From positions 1 to 36,374 of the forward strand of contig JACNJN010000091.1 of assembly GCA_014382535.1 (NCBI GenBank): DNA of 36,374 nt. The letters are read 5' to 3'. Positions 8,506 through 16,888 of this stretch are shown in pieces (positions within the stretch are counted from its first letter, which is position 1; each line of letters opens with the position of its first letter). The position numbers were made by a program, and so were the translations under genes. This DNA comes from Candidatus Desulfolinea nitratireducens (GTDB lineage Bacteria > Chloroflexota > Anaerolineae > Anaerolineales > Villigracilaceae). The notes under the pieces are model-generated. The model was not told the DNA's origin and searched no databases. It saw only the letters and a program-made list of their open reading frames with translations.

Positions 8506-9663
8506 TTACGGCACGGGAACTATTGGCGGCTTTTCAGGACGAAAAGCTGTTCCTCCACATTTCCAATTCCAATCAGCAATAATAATATTTTCTACACGTT
8601 CATTCGGCGTAACTTCAACCACCCTGAGCGGTTGCCCGCATGATGGGTTTTGACCTGTATACCCAGCAGTAACATAGGGTTCTCCACCAACACCTCGTGC
8701 GTACGCAACCACCTCATACCGTCCTGGCGGGATGGTCATCTGATAGTTTGGATGCCCGGTCAACAATGTTTGGATATACCAATAGGTGCTATCATCAAGA
8801 TTGAAAAAGGTTACCACAACGGGCATACCCTGGGGATTGGAAACCGGATCGGTTAAATAAGGCGGCGACGTGCTCATATCTACCTTGCCGGAAATCACCC
8901 CTGGTGTTTTATCTGTCAATTCTGGCGTAGAAGTGGGGACAACCATTGGTGCTGGCAGTGCCTGTGGATCTCTACTGATATGGGGGCGAATGAGCAAGAA
9001 CCAGTTATTTTTAGCTGAGCCTTTTTCACGCATAACAAGCATCAATTCAACTGTTTGGCCAGCAAGGGAACTTAGATCAACTGACAGCTCCTCTAGACTA
9101 TCTCCGGCCTGATGCGTCCAGGACCAATCGGTATCTGTGTAGTTACCGTTCTGGTCGAAGTATTCCAATGCTAACTCCGCATTACAAGAAGAATCTCCGT
9201 GGCATGCGAGAGTCGCTTGAAAGAAATCTCCAGGATAAATTGTCAATGGAGGATAGCGACCAAAAAGCCCAATACCATTTCCATCTCCCTGGCCGGGGAG
9301 CATGGAAATCAATGGGGCTTCTACAGATACCATCCCTTCGGCAACAGCATGGTCAGAATATTCGACATAGCCTCGCTCTATTTCATCCAGATGTCCCGGG
9401 CACGGAAGGTGATAGGCATTGTTTGACCATTTTGCGCTACATGTCAGGGCGACGAAATCGAGTGCAACCGTTTCAGGAGCTGGCAGTGAAAATGCTATTG
9501 GTGTCGGCGTCGGAGCTATCTCTGTTGGAGTGGGGGCTGATGTATTTGCAGGCAGAGGTACTATTGTCGCACTGGGCTCGACGGCCGGGGGCATATTACA
9601 TGAGGGTAAAAATATGATCGTGAATATAAAAACGCTCAAATGAAAATAAACTCTTCTTCTCAA
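8506..9663 (-). CDS. Secreted lipoprotein with Pro/Thr-rich spacer, unknown function
   Basis: The 385-residue protein begins with a basic, hydrophobic signal and the lipobox-like FLPSC, Cys22 being the lipidation site. A low-complexity Pro/Thr/Ser spacer (about 28-63) follows, as is common in Chloroflexota lipoproteins and likely to span the cell surface layer. The rest is beta-rich. A jelly-roll-like segment occurs around 80-230, a second Pro/Thr linker about 235-252, and a C-terminal segment (255-375) contains the TIPPGRYEVVAYARG style of carboxypeptidase-regulatory or prealbumin-like domains. The start is TTG, chosen because AGGAG precedes it by 8 nt. A scaffold or ligand-binding surface protein is the best guess. 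Confidence 0.7.
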   Translation of the reverse strand: MRRRVYFHLSVFIFTIIFLPSCNMPPAVEPSATIVPLPANTSAPTPTEIAPTPTPIAFSLPAPETVALDFVALTCSAKWSNNAYHLPCPGHLDEIERGYVEYSDHAVAEGMVSVEAPLISMLPGQGDGNGIGLFGRYPPLTIYPGDFFQATLACHGDSSCNAELALEYFDQNGNYTDTDWSWTHQAGDSLEELSVDLSSLAGQTVELMLVMREKGSAKNNWFLLIRPHISRDPQALPAPMVVPTSTPELTDKTPGVISGKVDMSTSPPYLTDPVSNPQGMPVVVTFFNLDDSTYWYIQTLLTGHPNYQMTIPPGRYEVVAYARGVGGEPYVTAGYTGQNPSCGQPLRVVEVTPNERVENIIIADWNWKCGGTAFRPEKPPIVPVP

Positions 9664-9674
9664 CCTGTTTTCTC

Positions 9675-11750
9675 CTAAGGTAAAGTTTTTTTTATCCGGA
9701 AAAACTCGATCACCGCTTTTTTATTGTATTCAGCTATCGGCTCTCCCAATCGTCCTTCAAATTCGCCTCTATAAGGAATATCTTCCAGTAAGACTGGATT
9801 TACAAACACATAATCCAGTCCCATCTCGGACAGAAAATCCCCACCTCGTCCTGACTTGTGGGCCTGAAAGTATTCATAACTATTGATTAATCCATCCATA
9901 TTAACGATAGTGCGATCAGCGATAAAGTAGCCCAGATTTCCACCACCAGTCATCCCGATCAGAGAACCAGATTCTGTGTTTTCTTCAACTACTGCAAGGA
10001 TTTCCATATATTGATGTCCACTGTGTTCAACACCATAAGGCATCAGATTTGCGGTTCGGAGATAGAAAATTCGCCCCCAAAGAATGATCAATAGAACGGC
10101 CCCAACCCAAGATATGTAATGGATTAAGGGATGAATCTGACGAATGGCTCGGAAAAATATATCAAGCAGAAGGGCTGCAAGTAATAAGGTAAAAATGATC
10201 TGGCTAACCCAGTACCATTCTTTGGCAGCAGAGTAGCCCATCGCATTATAAGAGAGGACCTGGACCACCGATCCAACAAATAATGGAAGCAGTCCAAATT
10301 TCACGCTCGCTCGAATTGTCCGCCCGGAATTTATGATTAATATAATCAGAATGGCGATGACTAATATGAGATATAACTGCCAGTAAGCGGCATCTTTATC
10401 TGAGAATCCCACCAAACGAACAAGAGTATCCCTTACCCCTGCAACAAATTTTGTCGCTAATCCCCAGGCATTGAAATCAGAATTAGCGCTTGTATCAAGC
10501 CCGAAGAAAGTATAAATCCGCTTGGCAGGGCCACCGTATACGCGCCCAGACAAGCTGCCCCACCATCGTTTGATCTGTCCGCTAACGGGAGAGGAAACAC
10601 CAAAGACCAGCTTGTTGAAGAGCATGTAGATAGCCAATGCTCCCCCCACAATGCCATAATAAACAGTCCCCTCGGTGAGCCATGCCTTCCAGTTTTCCCG
10701 AAAAAGCTGTACTGGCGAAAGAGAATTTCGTTTTTCTTTTCCTGAAAGGTAACGAACACAATAACGGGTAAACCCTACCCAGAGGAGGAGAATACCCCAG
10801 TAAAGAAGCATTACACTGCGAGGAATACTCTCAATTAGGTTTAGCTTTCCAAGAACAAAGAATAAGGCAAAAATAATACCGGTTGAAAATGAAACGGCAA
10901 GCACAATCCGCTTTAGCAAAGTTTTATTATCTACACCTTGGGGATGTTGGTACAACCCTGAGAAATAATTAATTGGCAATATGATCGCAAAAGACAATAA
11001 AACCAAAATAAGGGCCGTTTCCCCATAAGCATAATAATTTTTCATGCCTACGCGAAACACAAAACTGGCAAAACCCAGAAATGCTATTCCAAATATATCT
11101 GTAAGTAATAAATAACGCAGGGGGAAGGCACGAAAGACCACGTATAAGCCAAAAAACACAACAAGAAAAATAGTATCCAGGCGACTGAAAAGTACCATAA
11201 CCGCGATCAGCGCAATTCTGATAATTTCCATTTTGGTAAGTGGTTCTGTGCGCCATTTACGTTCCAAGCGCTCAAAAGTGTAGAGAAAAAGAAGGATCGA
11301 AAAAGCTGTAACCCCTGTCTCAAGACCATATTGTGTCACCGTAGAATGGATATAGAGATTAAATCCCCAAAATGCAGCAACCAATATCCCAACTAAGCGC
11401 GAGAAGACCTTCGCTGCCAATCTGTAAAGCATCACACTTGTCGCTGAACTGAGGGCGCCCATTACCAAAATCAGGATGCGCAGAGGCAGAATTAAATCAA
11501 AACGTGCCAGGGAAAAGATGGGGATACAAATCAGCATCCAGAGCGGATGATAGCCATTTGCCAGGTTGATCCCATCAAAGCTGCTCCCATTTCCCTCGCT
11601 GATATTTTGGGCTACCTTGAAATAATAAAAGGCATCATCACGCGTAAACCAACGGTTCGGGAAATTGTGCGTATCTGAAAACGCCGCATAGAATGCTCCC
11701 GCCATGACCGCAAGCACCAGTATAATTTCAATCCAACGCCAGTTTTTCAC
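9675..11750 (-). CDS. GT-C type integral membrane glycosyltransferase-like protein
   Basis: The 691-residue polytopic protein has roughly a dozen hydrophobic helices. The first extracytoplasmic loop contains FTRDDAFYYFKVAQNI and the ANGYHPLW segment. This carries the paired acidic residues (Asp-Asp near residue 38) used by GT-C enzymes of the PMT/ArnT/GT39 type, which transfer sugars from polyprenyl-phosphate donors. The C-terminal 100 residues form a soluble domain ending in basic residues. The start is GTG, sharing one base with the TAG stop of the reductase gene upstream and lacking a clear Shine-Dalgarno, so translation is likely coupled. Together with the GT2 enzyme and the second large membrane protein it suggests lipid-linked sugar transfer onto envelope components. 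Confidence 0.75.
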   Translation of the reverse strand: MKNWRWIEIILVLAVMAGAFYAAFSDTHNFPNRWFTRDDAFYYFKVAQNISEGNGSSFDGINLANGYHPLWMLICIPIFSLARFDLILPLRILILVMGALSSATSVMLYRLAAKVFSRLVGILVAAFWGFNLYIHSTVTQYGLETGVTAFSILLFLYTFERLERKWRTEPLTKMEIIRIALIAVMVLFSRLDTIFLVVFFGLYVVFRAFPLRYLLLTDIFGIAFLGFASFVFRVGMKNYYAYGETALILVLLSFAIILPINYFSGLYQHPQGVDNKTLLKRIVLAVSFSTGIIFALFFVLGKLNLIESIPRSVMLLYWGILLLWVGFTRYCVRYLSGKEKRNSLSPVQLFRENWKAWLTEGTVYYGIVGGALAIYMLFNKLVFGVSSPVSGQIKRWWGSLSGRVYGGPAKRIYTFFGLDTSANSDFNAWGLATKFVAGVRDTLVRLVGFSDKDAAYWQLYLILVIAILIILIINSGRTIRASVKFGLLPLFVGSVVQVLSYNAMGYSAAKEWYWVSQIIFTLLLAALLLDIFFRAIRQIHPLIHYISWVGAVLLIILWGRIFYLRTANLMPYGVEHSGHQYMEILAVVEENTESGSLIGMTGGGNLGYFIADRTIVNMDGLINSYEYFQAHKSGRGGDFLSEMGLDYVFVNPVLLEDIPYRGEFEGRLGEPIAEYNKKAVIEFFRIKKTLP

Positions 11751-12784
11751 TATTTTTTGATGCTCAAGGTAATCTTGCCAAATTGTTTATTTCGCTCCAG
11801 ACGTTCGTGCGCCAGACGAGCTTCTTTCAGGGAAAATGTTTTGTCCATGACAGGGTTCAACTTCCCTGTCACGACCAAAGACATAACCTCATCAAAATCT
11901 TTCAATGTGCCCATAGTTGAACCAATGATTGTAATATGTTTTGCGAAAATATAGCGATTATCAATCTCAAACTTCGGAGCGGCGGTATTTCCCACAGTCA
12001 GCAGCCGCCCACCCTTACGCAAGGACCGAATACTAAGAGGGAAAGTTGTACCAACATTATCAACAACTACATCCACGCCGGTCCGATTTGTCAGCATGAA
12101 AGCGTCAGTCGACCAATTCTCTGATTTTGAGCGATCGATCAGGATATCTGCCCCGATCGACTCGGCAAGTTCAAGTTTTTTTGATTCGGAACCAACGACG
12201 AGTACATTTGCTCCCGCTAATTTGGCAATCTGAATGCTGGCAGTATTGACTCCACCCGAAGCACCAACGATCAACACATTTTCTCCGGGGCGCAGATTCC
12301 CACGTGTAATGAGAGAGTGCCAGGCCGTCTGATACACAAGGGAGGCGGCTGCGGCTACGTGGTAATCGAACCTTTCCGGTAGGCGGAAAAGCTGTCGAGG
12401 TGGAAGCAGGATAAACTCCGTGTATGTGCCATTCACCGTTTCGCCAAGCAAATGCCAATTTCGGCAACGATTATCCTGTCCCGCGAGACAATAATCGCAG
12501 GTACCACATCCCAAATTAGCATTAGCGACCACACGGTCGCCAATATGCCAGCCAGATACGCCCTCTCCCACGGCGATAATCTCACCTGCGCCATCGGCAC
12601 CGGGAATATGAGGCAAGGCCAGATTGAGACCGGGCCAGCCTGTGCGAACAAATAAATCCATCCGATTGAGCGCTGCTGCGTGGAGCTTAATCAATACCTG
12701 GCTCGCACCCGGCACTGGCATTGGAAGATCAGCGTACTCCAATACACTTGAAGGGCCATGTTCGTTAAAGTGGATCGCCTTCAT
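11750..12784 (-). CDS. Medium-chain dehydrogenase/reductase (zinc-type alcohol dehydrogenase or quinone reductase family)
   Basis: The 344-residue protein has the MDR two-domain plan: a GroES-like N half and a Rossmann half with NVLIVGASGGVNTASIQIAK (169-188) for NAD(P)H. The structural-zinc lobe is complete, with Cys93, Cys96, Cys99 and Cys107 in the C-x2-C-x2-C-x7-C pattern. The usual catalytic-zinc ligands are not seen. The expected Cys region reads LNRMDLF and the expected GHE reads GADGAGE. It may therefore act as a zinc-independent enone or quinone reductase rather than an alcohol dehydrogenase. It abuts the methyltransferase gene (TAA then ATG) and overlaps the GT-C gene by 1 nt, so a role in making a lipid or sugar intermediate of this locus is plausible. 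Confidence 0.85.
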   Translation of the reverse strand: MKAIHFNEHGPSSVLEYADLPMPVPGASQVLIKLHAAALNRMDLFVRTGWPGLNLALPHIPGADGAGEIIAVGEGVSGWHIGDRVVANANLGCGTCDYCLAGQDNRCRNWHLLGETVNGTYTEFILLPPRQLFRLPERFDYHVAAAASLVYQTAWHSLITRGNLRPGENVLIVGASGGVNTASIQIAKLAGANVLVVGSESKKLELAESIGADILIDRSKSENWSTDAFMLTNRTGVDVVVDNVGTTFPLSIRSLRKGGRLLTVGNTAAPKFEIDNRYIFAKHITIIGSTMGTLKDFDEVMSLVVTGKLNPVMDKTFSLKEARLAHERLERNKQFGKITLSIKK

Positions 12785-13672
12785 TTATTTCTTTCTCGCA
12801 ATAATCGTCATTGAACCATTATCCGCATAAAGATTGATCGTTTTGAGGAGGTCAAGAAATTTTTTGATTACGCCCTTCGTTTCAGTATTAATCTGAAACA
12901 GCCTTCGAAACAGGAAGCTTCCAGTTGCAAATTGTCCTGCACGGCGAATATCAAGAATTTCAAACTTTTCATCCAACACTTTTCTGGCTGTATCTGGTGC
13001 CCAATAAAATACATGTTCTGGCATTTTAAAAGAAACCCATTGCCTGCCAAAAATACGCGCCAGTGCACTTTTAGGGTTGGGGGTCGTAAAGGCAAGGATT
13101 CCGTCATCCTTAAGCAGTTCATGAGCGCGATTTACAAAGTCAACTGGGCGATATATGTGCTCAAAAACATCAAATGCTGTGAGCAGATCAAAGCTATCTG
13201 GCTCTAACTCGTTGCTTTCAATTGTGCCCTGCAAAATATTTTTTCCAAATTTCTTACGAGCTACATCAACAATATAGTCCGAGGGATCAATTCCCCAAAG
13301 ATCAGAATATCCCATTTTTGTAGCAGCTTCAAGAAAGAAGCCTGGCCCACAGCCAATATCCAAAATACGACCCTTATTCTTATATGTTGAGATTATTTTC
13401 AGGCGCCTACTGAATGTTTTAATCCAGGCCTCACGCAGATCAAGATAGTCATCATATCCTTGCCTAGCATGTGAGGACGCATAATAATCTTGCCCTTGAT
13501 AAAATTTCAGAATATCATCCTCTTTGAAACGAGGAGAGAGGAAAGCCAAATCACAATTGAGACATTTTACAACTTGGAAAGGGTCAAATTTATAATGCAA
13601 TACCTGCTTTGCTTCTGGTCCGCATAAGGGACAATAGGCTTCTTCAAACTCAAAATTTTTCCACATTGTCAT
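12785..13672 (-). CDS. Class I SAM-dependent methyltransferase with N-terminal zinc ribbon
   Basis: The 295-residue protein starts with a zinc-ribbon-like pair, CPLC at 14-17 and CLNC at 37-40. SAM-binding motif I is GRILDIGCGPGFFLEAA (101-117). Post-motifs include the acidic WGIDPS loop and FDLLTAFDVFEHI (161-173), typical of UbiE/Coq3-like enzymes. Such zinc-ribbon methyltransferases often modify sugars or lipids in polysaccharide loci, and the neighbours here are glycosyltransferases. Its ATG overlaps the stop of the GT2 gene (ATGA), which selects the start MTMW. The methyl acceptor cannot be told from sequence. Confidence 0.85.
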   Translation of the reverse strand: MTMWKNFEFEEAYCPLCGPEAKQVLHYKFDPFQVVKCLNCDLAFLSPRFKEDDILKFYQGQDYYASSHARQGYDDYLDLREAWIKTFSRRLKIISTYKNKGRILDIGCGPGFFLEAATKMGYSDLWGIDPSDYIVDVARKKFGKNILQGTIESNELEPDSFDLLTAFDVFEHIYRPVDFVNRAHELLKDDGILAFTTPNPKSALARIFGRQWVSFKMPEHVFYWAPDTARKVLDEKFEILDIRRAGQFATGSFLFRRLFQINTETKGVIKKFLDLLKTINLYADNGSMTIIARKK

Positions 13673-14685
13673 TTTCTAAAAATCCCGGCCAAGTCGTCTC
13701 CACGATCTCGACGAACTAAGGCTTCCAATAATTTTTTATTTAATTGTATCGAGGCGAACATAATGAGGAAAAATCCGCCAATCAATAATAACCAATCCCG
13801 CAGATTGGTCGGTAAAAATTGCAATGCTATAATCCGAAAAATTTGCTTAACAGGCCCCTGAAGAATGACAGGCGTAAGGAGCTTCCCGACACCAACTCCA
13901 AACAGGAAAACCCCAACCGCAAATAAAAGCATCCATATCTGCATCACCAAACTCGGCTCCAACCAACGCCAAAAACTTGCCCGCCAGTAAATTGAAAGTG
14001 TATCAAAAAATGAACCGAAGATATTGCGCGAATTCATTCGGCCCAGGCTGCCGGTACGTTGGTATGCAATTTTGACGGGAACCTCAACAATTCTATACCC
14101 AAACCGTGATGCTGCAACCAGCAATTCGATATCAAAGGCGAAACGGCTTACCCGTAAGCGAGGTACAGTTGCTTCAAGAACTTCCCGTTTGAATAGCTTG
14201 ATGCCAGTCTGAGTGTCAGTAATTGCAAGACCAAACAGAAATGCGACGCTGTCGCGGTAGACTCTGCTCATCATCCGTCGCGCCCAGGGGAATTGGTTAT
14301 CGCTCATATCTTTCACACCAGCAACGACGTCCGCACCGGTATCGTCCATGACTTTGAGCAGGCTGAGGAGATATTCAGGCACGATCTCCAAATCAGCATC
14401 TAGAAAAGCAATCCGGGCTCCTTTTGAATACGCCACGCCATTAAAAAGTGTGGCTCCCTTCCCGCGATTCATTTCCTGGTGGATCACCTGAACAGGATAA
14501 CCATCATCTACAGCGCGACCAGCTTCCTGAGAAGTATTATCCTCACTGCCATCGTCAACAACGATCAATTCAAATTCATAGTCAAGCAAGGTTTTGCAGA
14601 TACGCAAGATATTGGCATAAATATTATCACCTTCGTTATAAGCAGGAAGGATGACGGAAAGGGTTAAGGGTTTTTGCAGGGCCAT
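13669..14685 (-). CDS. GT2 family glycosyltransferase, dolichyl/polyprenyl-phosphate glucosyltransferase-like
   Basis: The 338-residue protein has a GT-A domain: LSVILPAYNEGDNI (9-22), VVDDGSEDNT (42-51) and the metal-binding DADLE (96-100). A conserved DTQTGIKLF segment follows, as in dolichyl-phosphate glucose/mannose synthases. Such enzymes load a sugar from UDP- or GDP-sugar onto polyprenyl phosphate, the donor for GT-C enzymes. Two hydrophobic helices near 245-265 and 299-318 anchor it to the membrane. The start has no Shine-Dalgarno, and a TATAAT box (minus strand, 14697-14692) ends 6 nt before the ATG. It overlaps the methyltransferase gene by 4 nt. Confidence 0.88.
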   Translation of the reverse strand: MALQKPLTLSVILPAYNEGDNIYANILRICKTLLDYEFELIVVDDGSEDNTSQEAGRAVDDGYPVQVIHQEMNRGKGATLFNGVAYSKGARIAFLDADLEIVPEYLLSLLKVMDDTGADVVAGVKDMSDNQFPWARRMMSRVYRDSVAFLFGLAITDTQTGIKLFKREVLEATVPRLRVSRFAFDIELLVAASRFGYRIVEVPVKIAYQRTGSLGRMNSRNIFGSFFDTLSIYWRASFWRWLEPSLVMQIWMLLFAVGVFLFGVGVGKLLTPVILQGPVKQIFRIIALQFLPTNLRDWLLLIGGFFLIMFASIQLNKKLLEALVRRDRGDDLAGIFRK

Positions 14686-14691
14686 AATACC

Positions 14692-14697
14692 ATTATA
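14692..14697 (-). promoter_or_regulatory. -10 box directly before the GT2 start codon
   Basis: A perfect TATAAT reads on the minus strand from 14697 to 14692, 6 nt before the ATG at 14685 and just after the TAA of the upstream gene. As at murI, a transcript from here would be leaderless. The -35 region is poor, so this may be an internal promoter or a chance match in AT-rich sequence. Confidence 0.3.
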
Positions 14698-14699
14698 GT

Positions 14700-16850
14700 T
14701 TAAATATCAGATTCAGAAGGGGGATTATCTCCTTCAGATGATATTTCTTCTTCATGATTACGGTACCACATCTGAATACAAAGAAATACCCCTACAAATG
14801 ACAGGGAAATACCCACAGGGACATCCCAGGGTTGATATCGAAATTCGTAAGTGTGCTCCCCGGGCGGGGCCTCTACTTCCAGCCATTGCTCGCCAAGTAA
14901 TGGCGTAGGTTCTCCGTCCATCCAGGCTTTCCAACCTGTAAACATATTCTCCTTGACTATCAAACGACCTGGCATAGAGGTTTCACAAACCACTTCCAGC
15001 TCTCCCCCAGAGCCAGTTGCCACGCAAGGAGAAAACCCGTGCCAATCAGATGAATCCTTATCTTCCGAAACAGCAGCGTAAAATTCGCCAACACGTCCAT
15101 AAATTGGAACACCATCAAGCGTGTCCATTATTTCAACTGCACCTGGAGGTGGTCCAGCACGATTAGCTTCCAACACCGGGATGGGATATTCACGATCTCT
15201 CCATCTCCAAGTCATAACGCCTGGACTAAGTTTCATCCCCATACGAATAGCTGGTTCAATATAACGATGTTCTCCGAAGGGTGGCTCCACCCACTGTAAC
15301 GTATCGGTTTTTAAGCCCACCAATAATTCAAAAATACCATCACCCTGCTTCTCTACAAGAATCCAATGTTCGGTAAACTGGTAGGCACTTTTTAGGCTCA
15401 AGAAAAGAGGAATAAGCAAGAGCCATTTAAGAGAAAGACTCCACTGCCAAGCAAGAGACTTCCTGGGAAAAGACAGAGATAATTTAGGCCAATTGATTCT
15501 CAACATTCGTTCCAATCCGTAGGCTGATAACCCTAAGATTAATGGGATTGCTAGCCCAGCAATTTGTGGAGGGTGGCGAATTCCTCCTAATGACGGGAAG
15601 AATTTTATCAGCCATTTCAACAAAAGGGCACTTCCAATAAGAAATTCAATCACAATAGCCGTTGCCATAAACCAGAGTAGACGCTTATTTTTCTTCTTTG
15701 AATTACTTAAACCAACGACTGCCAGTATAACCGGTACCCAGCCAATATATAGTGTATATAAATACGGGTATGGAAATTTGCCCAATATTTCACTTTTATA
15801 ATAATGCCAATCGTTAATAACCAAATTCAGCGGTAAATAAGCCAGGGACTGGGCCGATAAAAACGATGAGTCAGAATCTTTTGTGTAATTTGGCATAAAA
15901 TTGGCAACTGGCACTAAAAAAGGTGCAGCCAGGAGAAGGGCTAGTCCAAAAGCGGTAAAGTAATCTTTCCAATGGCTCATCAATTTTTGCTCATCATCAA
16001 AGATCAGAAAGATCATCGCTGGCAGGATAACAGGAAGCCCAACCAGCATATACCCCTGACCAGACACAATTGCGGATGCCGTAACCACGGCCAGCAAGAC
16101 CAGAGAGCGCTTCCCCCCGCCATTCGACACTGAAATAACCCCAGCGAAGACCAGACTGCACATTGCGGTGGAGAGCACTACCCCCAAAACGCCCAGTTCC
16201 ATGCGCCCAGCCAGGTGGCCTCCAACAATAGCAATTCCTGCACTCCACATTCGAGGCAACCAACTAACCTTTAGCTCACGAGCAAGCCACCATTGAGCCA
16301 CCCCTGCAAACCATAACGAGATCACCAAAGTTATTTTTGCACCGCTGAGAACCCCCCAAGCCAAAGTAGTGATCATCACGATGGGATGTAACATGCTTCC
16401 GTGAATATCTGCAAAGGCAGGGTAGCCTCCGCGCTCAGAACCATTCCAAACAGCGCACCATCCACAATTCTGAAACTGTGTCCATAAATGATGCGTCTGA
16501 ATTGCAGAGAAGAATTCGTGACCTGATGGAATGATTAGTGGGTCGAAATCAAGGTAAACTCTCCCGACCCAAATAGCCCACAGAGCCAGCAATCCAAGTT
16601 CAAGGGCGATTATTAATTTTTGACGGCCTTTATCATCTTCCCAAAATCGGTTTTTTAAATATTTCCCAACCCCATTAAAAGGATTATAAAAAACAATTCG
16701 TGTCATCATCCTTCGTATCGAGGTCCAAATTATCTTAACCACTTTCTCCAACCTTGGACTCATCTTCCAATGATGCCGCAGACCCCAGACAAGATAAATA
16801 TCTAGAATCACTGCAATTATTATTACCCACAAGAGTTGCATTCTAGTCAT
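14700..16850 (-). CDS. Large polytopic membrane protein, YfhO/GT-C-like
   Basis: The 716-residue protein has around a dozen transmembrane helices, a large outer loop around residues 105-150, and a soluble C-terminal part. That part includes the Trp/Gly-rich ENMFTGWKAWMDGEPTP and PPGEHTYEFRYQPWDVP, then a last helix. This layout (membrane core, C-terminal beta domain with the F.GW.A...G pattern) is characteristic of YfhO-like proteins, a GT-C-related family implicated in lipid-linked glycosylation. The start follows AAAGGA with 7-nt spacing. A small AATCCT/AGGATT hairpin at 16855-16873 overlaps that ribosome binding site. It heads the envelope block, 15 nt before the GT2 start. Confidence 0.7.
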   Translation of the reverse strand: MTRMQLLWVIIIAVILDIYLVWGLRHHWKMSPRLEKVVKIIWTSIRRMMTRIVFYNPFNGVGKYLKNRFWEDDKGRQKLIIALELGLLALWAIWVGRVYLDFDPLIIPSGHEFFSAIQTHHLWTQFQNCGWCAVWNGSERGGYPAFADIHGSMLHPIVMITTLAWGVLSGAKITLVISLWFAGVAQWWLARELKVSWLPRMWSAGIAIVGGHLAGRMELGVLGVVLSTAMCSLVFAGVISVSNGGGKRSLVLLAVVTASAIVSGQGYMLVGLPVILPAMIFLIFDDEQKLMSHWKDYFTAFGLALLLAAPFLVPVANFMPNYTKDSDSSFLSAQSLAYLPLNLVINDWHYYKSEILGKFPYPYLYTLYIGWVPVILAVVGLSNSKKKNKRLLWFMATAIVIEFLIGSALLLKWLIKFFPSLGGIRHPPQIAGLAIPLILGLSAYGLERMLRINWPKLSLSFPRKSLAWQWSLSLKWLLLIPLFLSLKSAYQFTEHWILVEKQGDGIFELLVGLKTDTLQWVEPPFGEHRYIEPAIRMGMKLSPGVMTWRWRDREYPIPVLEANRAGPPPGAVEIMDTLDGVPIYGRVGEFYAAVSEDKDSSDWHGFSPCVATGSGGELEVVCETSMPGRLIVKENMFTGWKAWMDGEPTPLLGEQWLEVEAPPGEHTYEFRYQPWDVPVGISLSFVGVFLCIQMWYRNHEEEISSEGDNPPSESDI

Positions 16851-16888
16851 GGTAAATCCTTTTTATCAGGATTAAGCATAGCTTATTT

